Positions 1 through 8,106 of a DNA stretch of 64,000 bases are shown in pieces. Under the pieces are notes generated by a model. The model was not told the origin of the DNA, searched no databases, and saw only the letters and a list, made by a program, of their open reading frames with translations. How positions within the stretch are numbered: the stretch's first letter is position 1; the number at the start of each line of letters is the position of its first letter. This DNA comes from a virus: the IMG/VR virus record IMGVR_UViG_3300046169_000120, positions 61,692 to 125,691 of that record. One strand, written 5' to 3'. Position numbers and translations under genes: made by a program.

Positions 1-58
1 GGGCTTGAATAGAGTACATATTTTTAAAACCACAATGAGGACAATATGAGAAAGCCAT
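1..58 (-). CDS. Partial CDS, zinc-ribbon N-terminus
   Basis: Only the first 19 codons are inside the window; the gene runs off the left edge. From an ATG at 58 it reads a C-x2-C knuckle (CPHCGFKN), as in small zinc-ribbon proteins. The upstream stretch is nearly all A/T. Function unknown. Confidence 0.5.
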   Translation of the reverse strand, partial: MAFSYCPHCGFKNMYSIQA

Positions 59-88
59 AATATATTTATATTATAGCTTAAAATATAA

Positions 89-679
89 TTATATCAAATA
101 ACCGCTAATTACGCGTGCTTGTTTTTTTACAAATTCTTCAGCTTCTTCTCCCCATGCGCGATTTTCCTTAACATAATCCAGTACAATCACACCAAGAATA
201 CGACCATTTAATGTTTTAATAGGTCGTGCAAATATACTTTTAACACCCTTTTCCTCAAGAAATGATTTGAGTGTTATATCTTCTGTATATTCTTGTAGAT
301 TTTGACATATAAATGTTTCCTCCTTGGCAATATTTTTTACTAATCCGTGGAAATTTGATGTTCGAATGTTTTGCAATTTGTGGCATTCTGCACTAATTCC
401 TTCACTAACCACCTCATATGTGCAACTCAATTTTTGTTGACTGCGTCCTGAAAAATAATGCTCCCCATTATGAAACTCAAGAACATACACTCGATCAGCT
501 TCAGTTTCCTGCTGAAGGTATTCAATCGCCGTGATTACATTGTTATGGTGGCCTGGGTCATACTGAAATTGTTTACTCTTTTTTTCGTCATACTTCATCT
601 TGAAATATATACCGAATACTGCAGTAGCTGCAGAAACTACGCCTGTTAAAACACTAATTATATCAAGCCCACTATTCAT
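89..679 (-). CDS. Membrane-anchored GAF-like domain protein
   Basis: 196 aa. Residues about 8-28 form one transmembrane segment. After a short charged linker comes a domain (about residues 45-190) with the alternating strand and helix pattern of GAF sensors: RVYVLEFHNGEHYFSGRSQ, then SIFARPIKT and ILGVIVLDYV near the C-terminus. Similar anchored GAF-like proteins are known from marine phages; the ligand is not known. It is the last gene of a three-gene overlapping minus-strand set (the stop of the 676-903 gene overlaps its ATG), suggesting co-translation with a lipoprotein and a polytopic protein. A role in the envelope or lysis is inferred from the neighbours only. Confidence 0.6.
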   Translation of the reverse strand: MNSGLDIISVLTGVVSAATAVFGIYFKMKYDEKKSKQFQYDPGHHNNVITAIEYLQQETEADRVYVLEFHNGEHYFSGRSQQKLSCTYEVVSEGISAECHKLQNIRTSNFHGLVKNIAKEETFICQNLQEYTEDITLKSFLEEKGVKSIFARPIKTLNGRILGVIVLDYVKENRAWGEEAEEFVKKQARVISGYLI

Positions 680-903
680 TTTTTAATTAATTTCGACGAG
701 AGGGTCAAAAGCATAACCGATCCTATTATAATTGAGAACCATAATAAGGGCCCATAAACATCAAGCTTTTGCAATTCATCACTAATATATGATACATTAT
801 TTTCTTGCAGAGGAGAAGCTTTTTCCGCTATTTCTTGCGGTTTCTGTATGATTTTTTTTACGCAACCACTAAATAATAAAAAAAATAAATATATATACTT
901 CAT
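676..903 (-). CDS. Small lipoprotein with C-terminal membrane segment
   Basis: 75 aa. The N-terminus is a lipoprotein signal (hydrophobic stretch ending LFSGC, lipobox Cys at residue 14). A second hydrophobic segment lies at about residues 52-70, followed by a basic tail. This two-anchor form resembles a unimolecular spanin-type protein, though it is short. It overlaps both neighbours by 4 nt (ATGA). Confidence 0.55.
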   Translation of the reverse strand: MKYIYLFFLLFSGCVKKIIQKPQEIAEKASPLQENNVSYISDELQKLDVYGPLLWFSIIIGSVMLLTLSSKLIKK

Positions 904-1334
904 CTGCGTTTACTTGGTATCGCATAAAATCCAACAACCATAAAACACAAATCCATAAAACTTGCCAACATTAACCCTCCAGTCATTTTGATCATCTCCC
1001 AATCTTTACCTCCAAACAACCAACTAGCAAAACCCAATCGACCACCATCTCCTTTGGGCACGATAAGGCTGTATTCTATTTGTGGATTCATTGCATAATA
1101 GATCATCAAAAAACACATAGTGAAAGTGATGCTCATAAATAATATTCTACGTGTCACTTTAACAAAAGGATCACTGCTATTTTTTTCTTGACTGTCGATC
1201 AATGCTTTTAACATTGTTTCGTCTCTTGCCGCGAGCGCCAATTGATCTTGACGTTTTTGCTCAAGCCATGCATTCAATAAATTACAACCGAGCTTTATTC
1301 CGGCACCTATGATAGTGTTTAATATTGGTCCCAT
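900..1334 (-). CDS. Polytopic membrane protein of the lysis/envelope set
   Basis: 144 aa. An amphipathic N-terminus (residues 1-22) is followed by a charged stretch and two transmembrane segments at about residues 65-82 and 117-137, with an extracytoplasmic-looking loop between. Proteins of this form are common next to holin-like genes in marine phages, but no function is established. The late-type element GTGTA lies exactly 9 nt before the ATG and is back-to-back with that of the 1371 gene. Confidence 0.55.
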   Translation of the reverse strand: MGPILNTIIGAGIKLGCNLLNAWLEQKRQDQLALAARDETMLKALIDSQEKNSSDPFVKVTRRILFMSITFTMCFLMIYYAMNPQIEYSLIVPKGDGGRLGFASWLFGGKDWEMIKMTGGLMLASFMDLCFMVVGFYAIPSKRR

Positions 1335-1370
1335 GATATTTTATACACTTTGTTTAGTGTAATATATAAT
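1335..1370. promoter_or_regulatory. Divergent pair of late-type promoter motifs
   Basis: On the minus strand GTGTA (1348-1344) is followed by 9 A/T-rich bases and the ATG at 1334. On the plus strand GTGTA (1357-1361) is followed by 9 bases and the ATG at 1371. There is no -35 box and no ribosome-binding site. The same spacing recurs at six other genes. Confidence 0.65.
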
Positions 1371-1982
1371 ATGAATAAATATGCTTACTATAAATTGCTG
1401 CTGGTTTTAGGAATATTCACTGTTAGTGTTTGGATATTAACATCTTGCCTAAAAACAGATCTAAGTCAAATCAAAAATATACCCACTCAAAAGGAATATA
1501 AATCGAAAATAATATATCATAAAGATTTAGGATATTATTTTAATCGACAAAAAAGTTTTAATAGTGTTCAAACACAAGTTCCAACAGACATTCAAATGTT
1601 GATGCTTGACTCAAAATATCAACCATTAGATTACTTTTTTTGGAGAAAATTTAATAGTTGGTTTAAAGACTTAAAGTTTCAAAATGGAATCATGGCGGGC
1701 GTAGACAATAGCGAAGCTTGGGATTGCGATAACTTTGCTATGCTTTACAAATCACTTGCCAGTATATCCGCCTACAAAGGTAATGGAAATGTAGACAGCG
1801 CAGTCGGACTTGTGACTGTTTTACAAATCAATGAATTTGGAGGTGTTCCTGCTGGAGGTCTGCACATGTTAAACATTGTATTCACTTCAAAAAATTGGTA
1901 TATATTTGAACCGCAAACAGGAGAATTCATAGAATTGCACAAATATCCAAATCAAAAGTACATACAATACATTATAATGTAA
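1371..1982 (+). CDS. Lipoprotein with transglutaminase/papain-like fold
   Basis: 203 aa from the ATG at 1371, chosen because GTGTA lies 9 nt upstream; a TTG seven codons earlier falls inside that element. A lipoprotein signal ends SVWILTSC. The mature part has WDCDNFA at about residue 120, HMLN at about 173 and FEPQTGE near the end: a Cys-His-acid arrangement as in transglutaminase-like/C39-type thiol hydrolases. A cell-wall or protein-processing hydrolase in the envelope is inferred; the fold call rests on three motifs. Confidence 0.5.
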   Translation: MNKYAYYKLLLVLGIFTVSVWILTSCLKTDLSQIKNIPTQKEYKSKIIYHKDLGYYFNRQKSFNSVQTQVPTDIQMLMLDSKYQPLDYFFWRKFNSWFKDLKFQNGIMAGVDNSEAWDCDNFAMLYKSLASISAYKGNGNVDSAVGLVTVLQINEFGGVPAGGLHMLNIVFTSKNWYIFEPQTGEFIELHKYPNQKYIQYIIM

Positions 1983-1994
1983 AAAATGTAAAGA

Positions 1995-2204
1995 ATGTGT
2001 AATATACATCATATGTCACAACGAAACATCCTAGAAACACTTAGTAAAAATCTAAACTCTTATCAGTCAACATGTTGGCTAAAAACAGAAAACGCAAAAT
2101 TAAATGGCGCGACTCCTGCAGAATTGATGATGGAAAATAAACTTGACAAAGTGTCAAAAATATTGCCCGACGAAATTAAAAGAATAAAAAGTAAAAAAAA
2201 CTAA
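1995..2204 (+). CDS. MbcA/ParS-type (DUF2384-like) small protein
   Basis: 69 aa, possibly starting at the internal Met at 2013. The part WLKTENAKLNGATPAELM, followed by KLDKVSKIL, matches the pattern of the MbcA/ParS/Xre toxin-binding domain (W/L..N..L.G.TP.ELL....  .V...L). In cells this domain occurs in antitoxins of RES-type toxin pairs. No toxin partner is adjacent, so here it may be a lone antitoxin or a tail-associated homologue as seen in other phages. Confidence 0.5.
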   Translation: MCNIHHMSQRNILETLSKNLNSYQSTCWLKTENAKLNGATPAELMMENKLDKVSKILPDEIKRIKSKKN

Positions 2205-2218
2205 TTTTTTCTTACAGG

Positions 2219-2884
2219 TTACGGTCTGAGTGCTCCCTGGATAGTCGCAGTGAATTTCATTTGATTCGCAGCTAAAAATGAGCCTACAGAAGTAGGGTTG
2301 TCGCTGCTACTTGATATCATAATTTTTACTTTATTGGACACGCTAGTGTCTAAACTTATAGAATATGTTGTGCGAAGATCTATATCTGGACTAGTTATTC
2401 CTGATGGCGAAGTTGGACTCTTATAAATATAAGTAAAATTAGCAATATTAAATTCTTGGGAGACTCCACCTATCTGAAAATCATTGATTTGATCTGATCC
2501 TCCGCTTTTTGTATATTTATATGAAAATTGAGATCCTACTGTTGGAGCAGCAATAGTCCATTGATTTGGTTGAGTAGCATGCATTGATCCGTGAGAAACA
2601 ATTTCTGCAGTTACATCCAAAGAAAAAGAAGATCCTGATGAAATCAGATTATTCTCATTAAATTCTATCAATCCAACGTGCGAAAGTGATGAACTGGTAC
2701 TAGCGAAAACGGTCGCGTTTTTGGAATCAACGTATGGTTGTGTTTCTTGAAGCGCTGTGAATAAATCACCTGCGATCATACGAAATGTTCCTCCTCCAGG
2801 TGTTTGTATAATAACAAAGTCACTACTGGGCTGAAAGCTTGATTGTGAGAGTAACGGTAAATCTTCTATTCTTTTGTCGGCCAT
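2219..2884 (-). CDS. Tail fibre-like virion protein
   Basis: 221 aa, rich in Ser, Thr and Gly. The N-terminus MADKRIEDLPLLSQ matches that of the fibre at 3475 (MADKKITDLVELNA), pointing to a shared virion-attachment peptide. The rest alternates beta-prone segments without a recognised domain. The late-type GTGTA element lies exactly 9 nt upstream (2898-2894). It converges on the 1995-2204 gene. Confidence 0.6.
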   Translation of the reverse strand: MADKRIEDLPLLSQSSFQPSSDFVIIQTPGGGTFRMIAGDLFTALQETQPYVDSKNATVFASTSSSLSHVGLIEFNENNLISSGSSFSLDVTAEIVSHGSMHATQPNQWTIAAPTVGSQFSYKYTKSGGSDQINDFQIGGVSQEFNIANFTYIYKSPTSPSGITSPDIDLRTTYSISLDTSVSNKVKIMISSSSDNPTSVGSFLAANQMKFTATIQGALRP

Positions 2885-2929
2885 ATCATATGGTACACAA
2901 TTTTATTTTTTTATAAATTATATTTTTTT

Positions 2930-2944
2930 GTGTATTATATATTC
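2930..2944 (+). promoter_or_regulatory. Late-type GTGTA promoter motif
   Basis: GTGTA at 2930-2934 with 10 bases to the ATG at 2945; the intervening bases are A/T-rich. Confidence 0.5.
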
Positions 2945-3136
2945 ATGAATGACGCGCTAGGAAAAATAAGTATTTTATTGTTGCTTTTTTACATGGGATG
3001 GTTTATACTAGATCAAAATAAATTAATACAAAATCAACGCGAAACAATTCAATCCATGAAGACTCAACTGTTTCTAGATGAAATAATATTAAAAGAATAT
3101 CAAAAAAAATTTAAAACACAGAGCAAATACTTATAA
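2945..3136 (+). CDS. Small single-pass membrane protein
   Basis: 63 aa from the ATG at 2945; an in-frame GTG five codons earlier lies in the promoter element. One membrane segment (about residues 8-24) is followed by a coiled-coil-like polar region with Gln and Lys. It opens a plus-strand run of virion genes. Could be an i-spanin-like or holin-associated peptide. Confidence 0.55.
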   Translation: MNDALGKISILLLLFYMGWFILDQNKLIQNQRETIQSMKTQLFLDEIILKEYQKKFKTQSKYL

Positions 3137-3142
3137 TACAAC

Positions 3143-3460
3143 ATGACAGATCAAAACAATCAAACAAACGAAGATAATACAAACAATTTATCAATCGAAC
3201 GTAAAAATGCTGCTATTGTATTAGCAAATGAATTTATGGGACAAGCTACTCTTGGAGAAGCTCTTTCTCAAGTATCCTTGAACGCACTCATTCAACTCGC
3301 TCAAAACAAAGCTGTTGAGCAAGGACAACAACAAGTTCAAGAAATGACTGATGAACAAGTCGATCAATTGCTTGAAGTTGTGGCCCAAAAACAACAACAA
3401 ACAGAAGCTGCCGCACAACAAGCAGTAAGTGACGTTTCAAAACAAACAGCAACCTCTTAA
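3143..3460 (+). CDS. Gln-rich helical protein of the virion operon
   Basis: 105 aa, acidic, Gln/Ala-rich and predicted helical throughout (for example QGQQQVQEMTDEQVDQLLEVV). No signal or membrane segment. Its place, 6 nt after a membrane protein and 14 nt before a tail fibre, suggests a structural or assembly role. Not assigned to a family. Confidence 0.5.
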   Translation: MTDQNNQTNEDNTNNLSIERKNAAIVLANEFMGQATLGEALSQVSLNALIQLAQNKAVEQGQQQVQEMTDEQVDQLLEVVAQKQQQTEAAAQQAVSDVSKQTATS

Positions 3461-3474
3461 AAACTTAAAATAAA

Positions 3475-4464
3475 ATGGCTGATAAAAAAATTACCGATCT
3501 AGTAGAGCTTAATGCAAGCGCTGCAAATGATGATTTATTGGCCATTGTTGATGCTAGTGATACTACAGGTTCTAGCGATGGAACATCTAAACAAATTACT
3601 GCTGCAAATTTATTGTCTGGTGCGCCCGACAATTCAACCCCTGTTACACTCGCCACTGTCGCAAGCAATTACTTGTCGTTGAGTGGACAACAACTTACGG
3701 CAGGTACAGTTCCAGTTTCATTGGGAGGTACAGGAGCAACAACTGCTGCCGCTGCTCGTACAAGTTTAGGTGTTGATGCATCAGGAACCGACAATTCAAC
3801 CGATGTTACGCTAGCCACTGTCGCAAGCAATTACTTGTCGTTGAGTGGACAACAACTTACGGCAGGTACAGTTCCAGTTTCATTGGGAGGTACAGGAGCA
3901 ACAACTGCTGCTGCTGCTCGTACAAGTTTAGGACTTGGAACAGCTGCAACTCAAACCGTAGGAACTTCGGCAAATAATGTTGTACAATTAGATGGATCCG
4001 CAAAATTACCTGCTGTTGATGGATCTGCATTAACCAACTTGCCAAGTCCTGATGTAAACGGACTCCTCACCACCGCCCTACGAGGCACGGACAACCCGCA
4101 CATCGGAGCGAATCCTAATCAGAGTTTCAAGGTTGTCGATAATCCGAGCAAGTCAGTCATGATCATAGCAGATGCGGACGGCAACTTGGACTTTTTGGTA
4201 AAGAGTGACTCAGCTAGTATCTACCTAAACACTCCGTCTGCTAGAAAGGCGGCTTCGTTTGGATTTAGTGTAGTCGAAGATTCGACCGAGCCTGACATTG
4301 AGGTGGTGGGTACTCTAGCTGGTGCATCTGAAAACTACTCTGTTATCTCAGGAGACTCTGACTCTAAAGGAGCAAACGGCTTACCAATTCGCCAAGGCTT
4401 TCAAAACCCCGACATAGGGGCAAATCCGGCACCGATCTTAATCTCAGGCGGTACAATCGCTTAA
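3475..4464 (+). CDS. Tail fibre with duplicated GGTGATTAAAARTSLG module
   Basis: 329 aa. It begins with MADKKITDLVELNA, shared with the 2219-2884 protein. Residues about 52-105 and 106-155 are near-identical copies of a module ending SLGGTGATTAAAARTSLG, a motif typical of phage tail-fibre and collar-type repeats. The C-terminal part (residues about 195-329) is non-repetitive with more Asp/Pro and ends in a short beta-rich segment. The nucleotide sequence is repeated too. The likely role is host-receptor binding. Confidence 0.75.
   Translation: MADKKITDLVELNASAANDDLLAIVDASDTTGSSDGTSKQITAANLLSGAPDNSTPVTLATVASNYLSLSGQQLTAGTVPVSLGGTGATTAAAARTSLGVDASGTDNSTDVTLATVASNYLSLSGQQLTAGTVPVSLGGTGATTAAAARTSLGLGTAATQTVGTSANNVVQLDGSAKLPAVDGSALTNLPSPDVNGLLTTALRGTDNPHIGANPNQSFKVVDNPSKSVMIIADADGNLDFLVKSDSASIYLNTPSARKAASFGFSVVEDSTEPDIEVVGTLAGASENYSVISGDSDSKGANGLPIRQGFQNPDIGANPAPILISGGTIA
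3628..3937 (+). repeat. Direct repeat inside the fibre gene (period 162 bp)
   Basis: The segment starting gacaattcaacc at 3628 recurs at 3790 with only a few changes, and the second copy ends at about 3937. It keeps frame and encodes the fibre module. Confidence 0.85.
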
Positions 4465-4492
4465 CAACATTCTAACTTAGAACACACATATT

Positions 4493-5314
4493 ATGGCAAC
4501 AGTATACATATTCAACGGCACACAAAGCGGAACCGCAGATGGTTCTTATTCAGATCCTTATGATTTATCGAACATAACAACCGCAGAATCAGACGCAGGT
4601 AGTGGTGGAATTGTTATTTTTAAAGATGGTGCGTATACAGGAACAAGTTTAACTTTTGCTGATGGTTCTTTAAATTACCCGCTTACTTATAAAGCAGAAA
4701 ATGCAAATGATGTTACCATTACTATGTCTACGAAGTTTACTTTTGGTAATACATCGTTAGCTAGTAACTTAACTTACCAAGATTTAAAATTTGTAAACTC
4801 AGCCACCAGCATTGGGGATCGAGTTGTGTTCAGGCAGTTATCTACGGATACATCGATTAGGCATTTTGCCGATCGTTGCACTTATGAGTCTTTTGTATTT
4901 GGAACTTATTTTGCCCCAGCAAGCGATCAAGAAAGATTGAGGTTAACCAACTGCGTTTATAAACACACAGGTTCATCACATTGGATGGGTCACCTTAGTG
5001 ATGCAACCGCACAAGACCTTGAATTAATTGGATGCACTATTTACTCAAGCGGTACAGGTACATCTATTTTTAATCGGTATAATGTTACATTAAAAAATAC
5101 TATTATTTTCGATCCAAATAATACAATAACAACTTGGCAATCCAACGGGTCTACTACGATAACAGGGGCTTGCGATTTAGTTAGGGCGGATGGAACTGAT
5201 TTAAAAGCAGATGCGAACAACATCGCTCAAGACCCTCAATTCGTAGACGCCGCAAACGGCGATGTACGCCTCCGCCCATCCTCTCCTTGTATCGGTGCTG
5301 GAACCGCAAGCTAA
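4493..5314 (+). CDS. Right-handed beta-helix tail protein
   Basis: 273 aa. The N-terminus VYIFNGTQSGTADGSYSDPY is the usual entry to a right-handed parallel beta-helix. Coils of about 22-25 residues follow, and the end has DPQFVDAANGDVRLRPSSP then IGAGT, the closing signature of bacterial beta-helix (choice-of-anchor Q-type) proteins. Such proteins act as tailspikes or polysaccharide-binding fibres. No signal peptide. It lies between a fibre and a LamG protein in a + operon. Confidence 0.75.
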   Translation: MATVYIFNGTQSGTADGSYSDPYDLSNITTAESDAGSGGIVIFKDGAYTGTSLTFADGSLNYPLTYKAENANDVTITMSTKFTFGNTSLASNLTYQDLKFVNSATSIGDRVVFRQLSTDTSIRHFADRCTYESFVFGTYFAPASDQERLRLTNCVYKHTGSSHWMGHLSDATAQDLELIGCTIYSSGTGTSIFNRYNVTLKNTIIFDPNNTITTWQSNGSTTITGACDLVRADGTDLKADANNIAQDPQFVDAANGDVRLRPSSPCIGAGTAS

Positions 5315-5320
5315 GTAGTC

Positions 5321-6232
5321 ATGCCATTAAATAAACTGCACAAGAAGGACTTTACCATTGCGGTGAAGACGGGTACTGACGCAAATAGATCAAAGTTTTC
5401 AAAAGAATGTGTTCAAGGTGAATTGTACTTTGCTACTGATACAAAAAAAATCTATGTGGCAGAAACAACTGCTGGTGAATTTGATGCAACAATATCTGAG
5501 TTTACGTCTAGCGCAAGTGGAATAGGAGGTAGTTTCTCAAACCGTTATGCTTTACAATTGAATGGTTCCAATCAATATCTACACAGCTCAAGCACAACCC
5601 AGTCGTATTCAGTTGGTACAATTTCACTTTGGTTCAAGCTAGACTCAACTATTACCGCAACGTCATCAGTGCAGTCATTGATTGGTTTTGGGGGATCATA
5701 CACGGGTTTAGTTTTAGGCGCTGATACAGGCTTAGTTAGCAACGAGATACTTATGTTCCGTACCTCTACAGCTAATTATGCTTATACGGATGCCGCTGGC
5801 TCAATAGATACAACTTGGCATCATGTTGCGGTTACTTGGGATGGAGCAGCCTCTGAATACAAGATTTACCTAGACGGAACTCAGGTAATGAACACTAAAA
5901 CAGGCACTCATTCGCAAGCAACTATAGATGATGTAATCATAGGTTTTAGGGATGCAAATGGAGGATACTTTGACGGAATTATTGATGAAGTAGCTATTTT
6001 TAGTCAATCAATGACTGCAATAGAGGTCGCTAATCTACAAACCAACGGAAAACCAAATGCATTAAACCTTCTTACACCTCAACCGCTAAGCTGGTGGAGG
6101 ATGCTTGACAGTGAAGGTGGATCAGGCTCTTCAGTAGCTGATGATGGAACACTTACAAACGATATGGATCTTATAAATTCTCCTACTCCTCACGATTTAA
6201 GTATTGGGCCCGACTCTATTTATAAGGCATGA
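5321..6232 (+). CDS. LamG/concanavalin-like adhesin fibre
   Basis: 303 aa. Residues 1-55 form a short fibre-type N-terminal domain with GELYFATDTKKIYVA, a motif common in phage tail proteins. Residues about 75-235 are a laminin-G-type jelly roll: ALQLNGSNQYLHSSS, then SLWFKLDS, WHHVAVTWDGA, YKIYLDGTQV and IIDEVAIFSQS. This fold binds glycans, so a carbohydrate-recognising receptor-binding protein is likely. The stop overlaps the ATG of the next small gene. Confidence 0.8.
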   Translation: MPLNKLHKKDFTIAVKTGTDANRSKFSKECVQGELYFATDTKKIYVAETTAGEFDATISEFTSSASGIGGSFSNRYALQLNGSNQYLHSSSTTQSYSVGTISLWFKLDSTITATSSVQSLIGFGGSYTGLVLGADTGLVSNEILMFRTSTANYAYTDAAGSIDTTWHHVAVTWDGAASEYKIYLDGTQVMNTKTGTHSQATIDDVIIGFRDANGGYFDGIIDEVAIFSQSMTAIEVANLQTNGKPNALNLLTPQPLSWWRMLDSEGGSGSSVADDGTLTNDMDLINSPTPHDLSIGPDSIYKA

Positions 6233-6459
6233 ACAAATTTGTAATTATAGAAACCTCAAAAGTATCTACTGTAGACTTCAACCAAGTTTTAGAAGATTCA
6301 GCAGACACGCTTCGATACTCATTCGATGGCACTAAAACATTTGTAAATTATAAAGGCGACCAACCCTCTTTCTTGGAAGGAAAATTAGAACATACTAATG
6401 CTGAAATACTTGAGATCCTAAAGGGTGACGAGTGGGCATTTTCTGCAGCGAGTGATTAA
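6229..6459 (+). CDS. Small protein coupled to the LamG adhesin
   Basis: 76 aa, acidic, no signal or membrane segment. The ATGA overlap with the adhesin gene implies coupled translation, as for small fibre chaperones, but the family is not recognised. It ends convergently with the 6463-6783 gene. Confidence 0.5.
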   Translation: MNKFVIIETSKVSTVDFNQVLEDSADTLRYSFDGTKTFVNYKGDQPSFLEGKLEHTNAEILEILKGDEWAFSAASD

Positions 6460-6462
6460 CAC

Positions 6463-6783
6463 TCAATCAAAACCTCTAACAAAATCAAGCAGTCTAATAA
6501 TCTCATTTAAATTATTACAATCTATACGATCTGTAATGATGTTGCACCCTTCTCTGGTTCCAATACTATATCCATCTTCTTTTTCATCTTCGCGAATCAG
6601 ATCGCTAATAAAATCGTGCGCTCCGTGAGACTTTAACCAATTCCAGTAGATTGCACGTGTTCCAAGAGGACAAACAAGCAAAATATCATCAAATATATAA
6701 GTTTTTGCATACAATGTAATATCGCGAAAACAAGAGATTTCACTGGGTGGTTCTGTTAGGCAAGATTGTATTTTTAATTGCAT
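6463..6783 (-). CDS. Hypothetical protein between fibre genes
   Basis: 106 aa with mixed alpha/beta composition and no motif I can name. Upstream is a run of A/T with TATATATAAAATATAA but no GTGTA. Only 3 nt separate its stop from the convergent plus-strand gene. Confidence 0.45.
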   Translation of the reverse strand: MQLKIQSCLTEPPSEISCFRDITLYAKTYIFDDILLVCPLGTRAIYWNWLKSHGAHDFISDLIREDEKEDGYSIGTREGCNIITDRIDCNNLNEIIRLLDFVRGFD

Positions 6784-6812
6784 TTATATTTTATATATAT
6801 CTGTATTATTTA

Positions 6813-8045
6813 TTAAGAATTTTGTTTTATTGGGAAAATAAATTTCGCGGTTTGTCCTGACATGATCGTATCAAGACGAGAAGTTGCTCCATGTTCATTA
6901 ACTTGTGTCCACCTAGGAATTGTATAGTTCATATCATTCCAAACCAACCCCTGCTCAAAAACATTGTCAGGTTTTTCAAAATTATCGAATATTAATTTAT
7001 GACTTTCAATTGATCCAGTACTGCGATAGACGCCATGACTTCTGGCAATTATCGCTGAAGGGTCTTGAGGTATCCAGGGGCCATTTGTTTTATTTGGAGT
7101 AGTATTTAAAGAATTCATTTCGTCCATACAAAATCTGCCATAACTATAATGGTCTGCGTTATGCCAAATTTCTTTAAATATAGAAATATCGTGGGCTGAA
7201 TTTAATTGAGAATGTTGCCACAATCCAGTCCCAGCCCCGTTCCAAGTGCTCGGAGAAAGGTAAGATAAATCACCCGTTCCAGGAGATACTTGCCCATCAG
7301 GCGTATTTTTAAACATATCATAAACCATATTCAAAACCGTCTGATCTAGTGTTGCGTGTGGAACCGGGCTGGATCCATCAAGAGCTCGACTTAAATAATC
7401 ATTTTGATGAATATAAGCAGAAACTGCAATGTGTCCAACATAATTTAGGTTACCAGATACAAGTTGATTCTTAAATGTTTCATCCATATATGTATATATG
7501 CTACGCTGGGTATAATTTACCTGACTGGGCCAGGATACTGGAGACGCCTCTCGCAGATTTGGAAATTGACCGGTAGATGCCATTTTTTTGTCTCCTCCGT
7601 CTTTATCAAGAAATACAAGTAAAACACAAACTTTTGTTTGATAATCATCTTGGTAATCCCCCGGAAATGCGCTTTGATTATAAGGCTGATAGCATTGAGA
7701 AGCATGCACAAAACCAACAACGCATTTATTCTCTTCAATAGACCATTCTCCAGACATATGATCAAATGGATTACAAGAAAAATTACCAAAAACACTCGAT
7801 GCTTTTTTTCCTAGCCGCCGATATATTACTTGTCCATTTTTTGTTGATCTTTTAAACATTTTATTTGCAAAATCTACAGTCTCTAAAGAATTATTGGTAA
7901 TTATATTTTTTATACCTTCAAAATTTGGGGTGCTTGTGGATGTGCTATAAATAAATTGACTGCCTCTTTCTTGTTTTGTATAGAACTTTTTTTTATACTC
8001 GTAATTATCACCTTCATGATTATTAAAATAGTTTTTTATATTCAT
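6813..8045 (-). CDS. Large virion-region protein of unknown fold
   Basis: 410 aa, aromatic-rich, with many Asn, Ser and Tyr and no signal peptide or membrane segment. Histidines in HASQCYQPYNQ, EIWHNADHYSYGRFCMDE and ARSHGVYRS are spread along the chain. The composition is like that of tail or baseplate proteins, and both neighbours are adhesins. No family recognised; a depolymerase or structural role are both possible. Confidence 0.5.
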   Translation of the reverse strand: MNIKNYFNNHEGDNYEYKKKFYTKQERGSQFIYSTSTSTPNFEGIKNIITNNSLETVDFANKMFKRSTKNGQVIYRRLGKKASSVFGNFSCNPFDHMSGEWSIEENKCVVGFVHASQCYQPYNQSAFPGDYQDDYQTKVCVLLVFLDKDGGDKKMASTGQFPNLREASPVSWPSQVNYTQRSIYTYMDETFKNQLVSGNLNYVGHIAVSAYIHQNDYLSRALDGSSPVPHATLDQTVLNMVYDMFKNTPDGQVSPGTGDLSYLSPSTWNGAGTGLWQHSQLNSAHDISIFKEIWHNADHYSYGRFCMDEMNSLNTTPNKTNGPWIPQDPSAIIARSHGVYRSTGSIESHKLIFDNFEKPDNVFEQGLVWNDMNYTIPRWTQVNEHGATSRLDTIMSGQTAKFIFPIKQNS

Positions 8046-8106
8046 AATTTATTCAGCAAAAATGGAAAATTAAAGCTAATCAATTCCAGGGCAATCTGTA
8101 CGTTTC

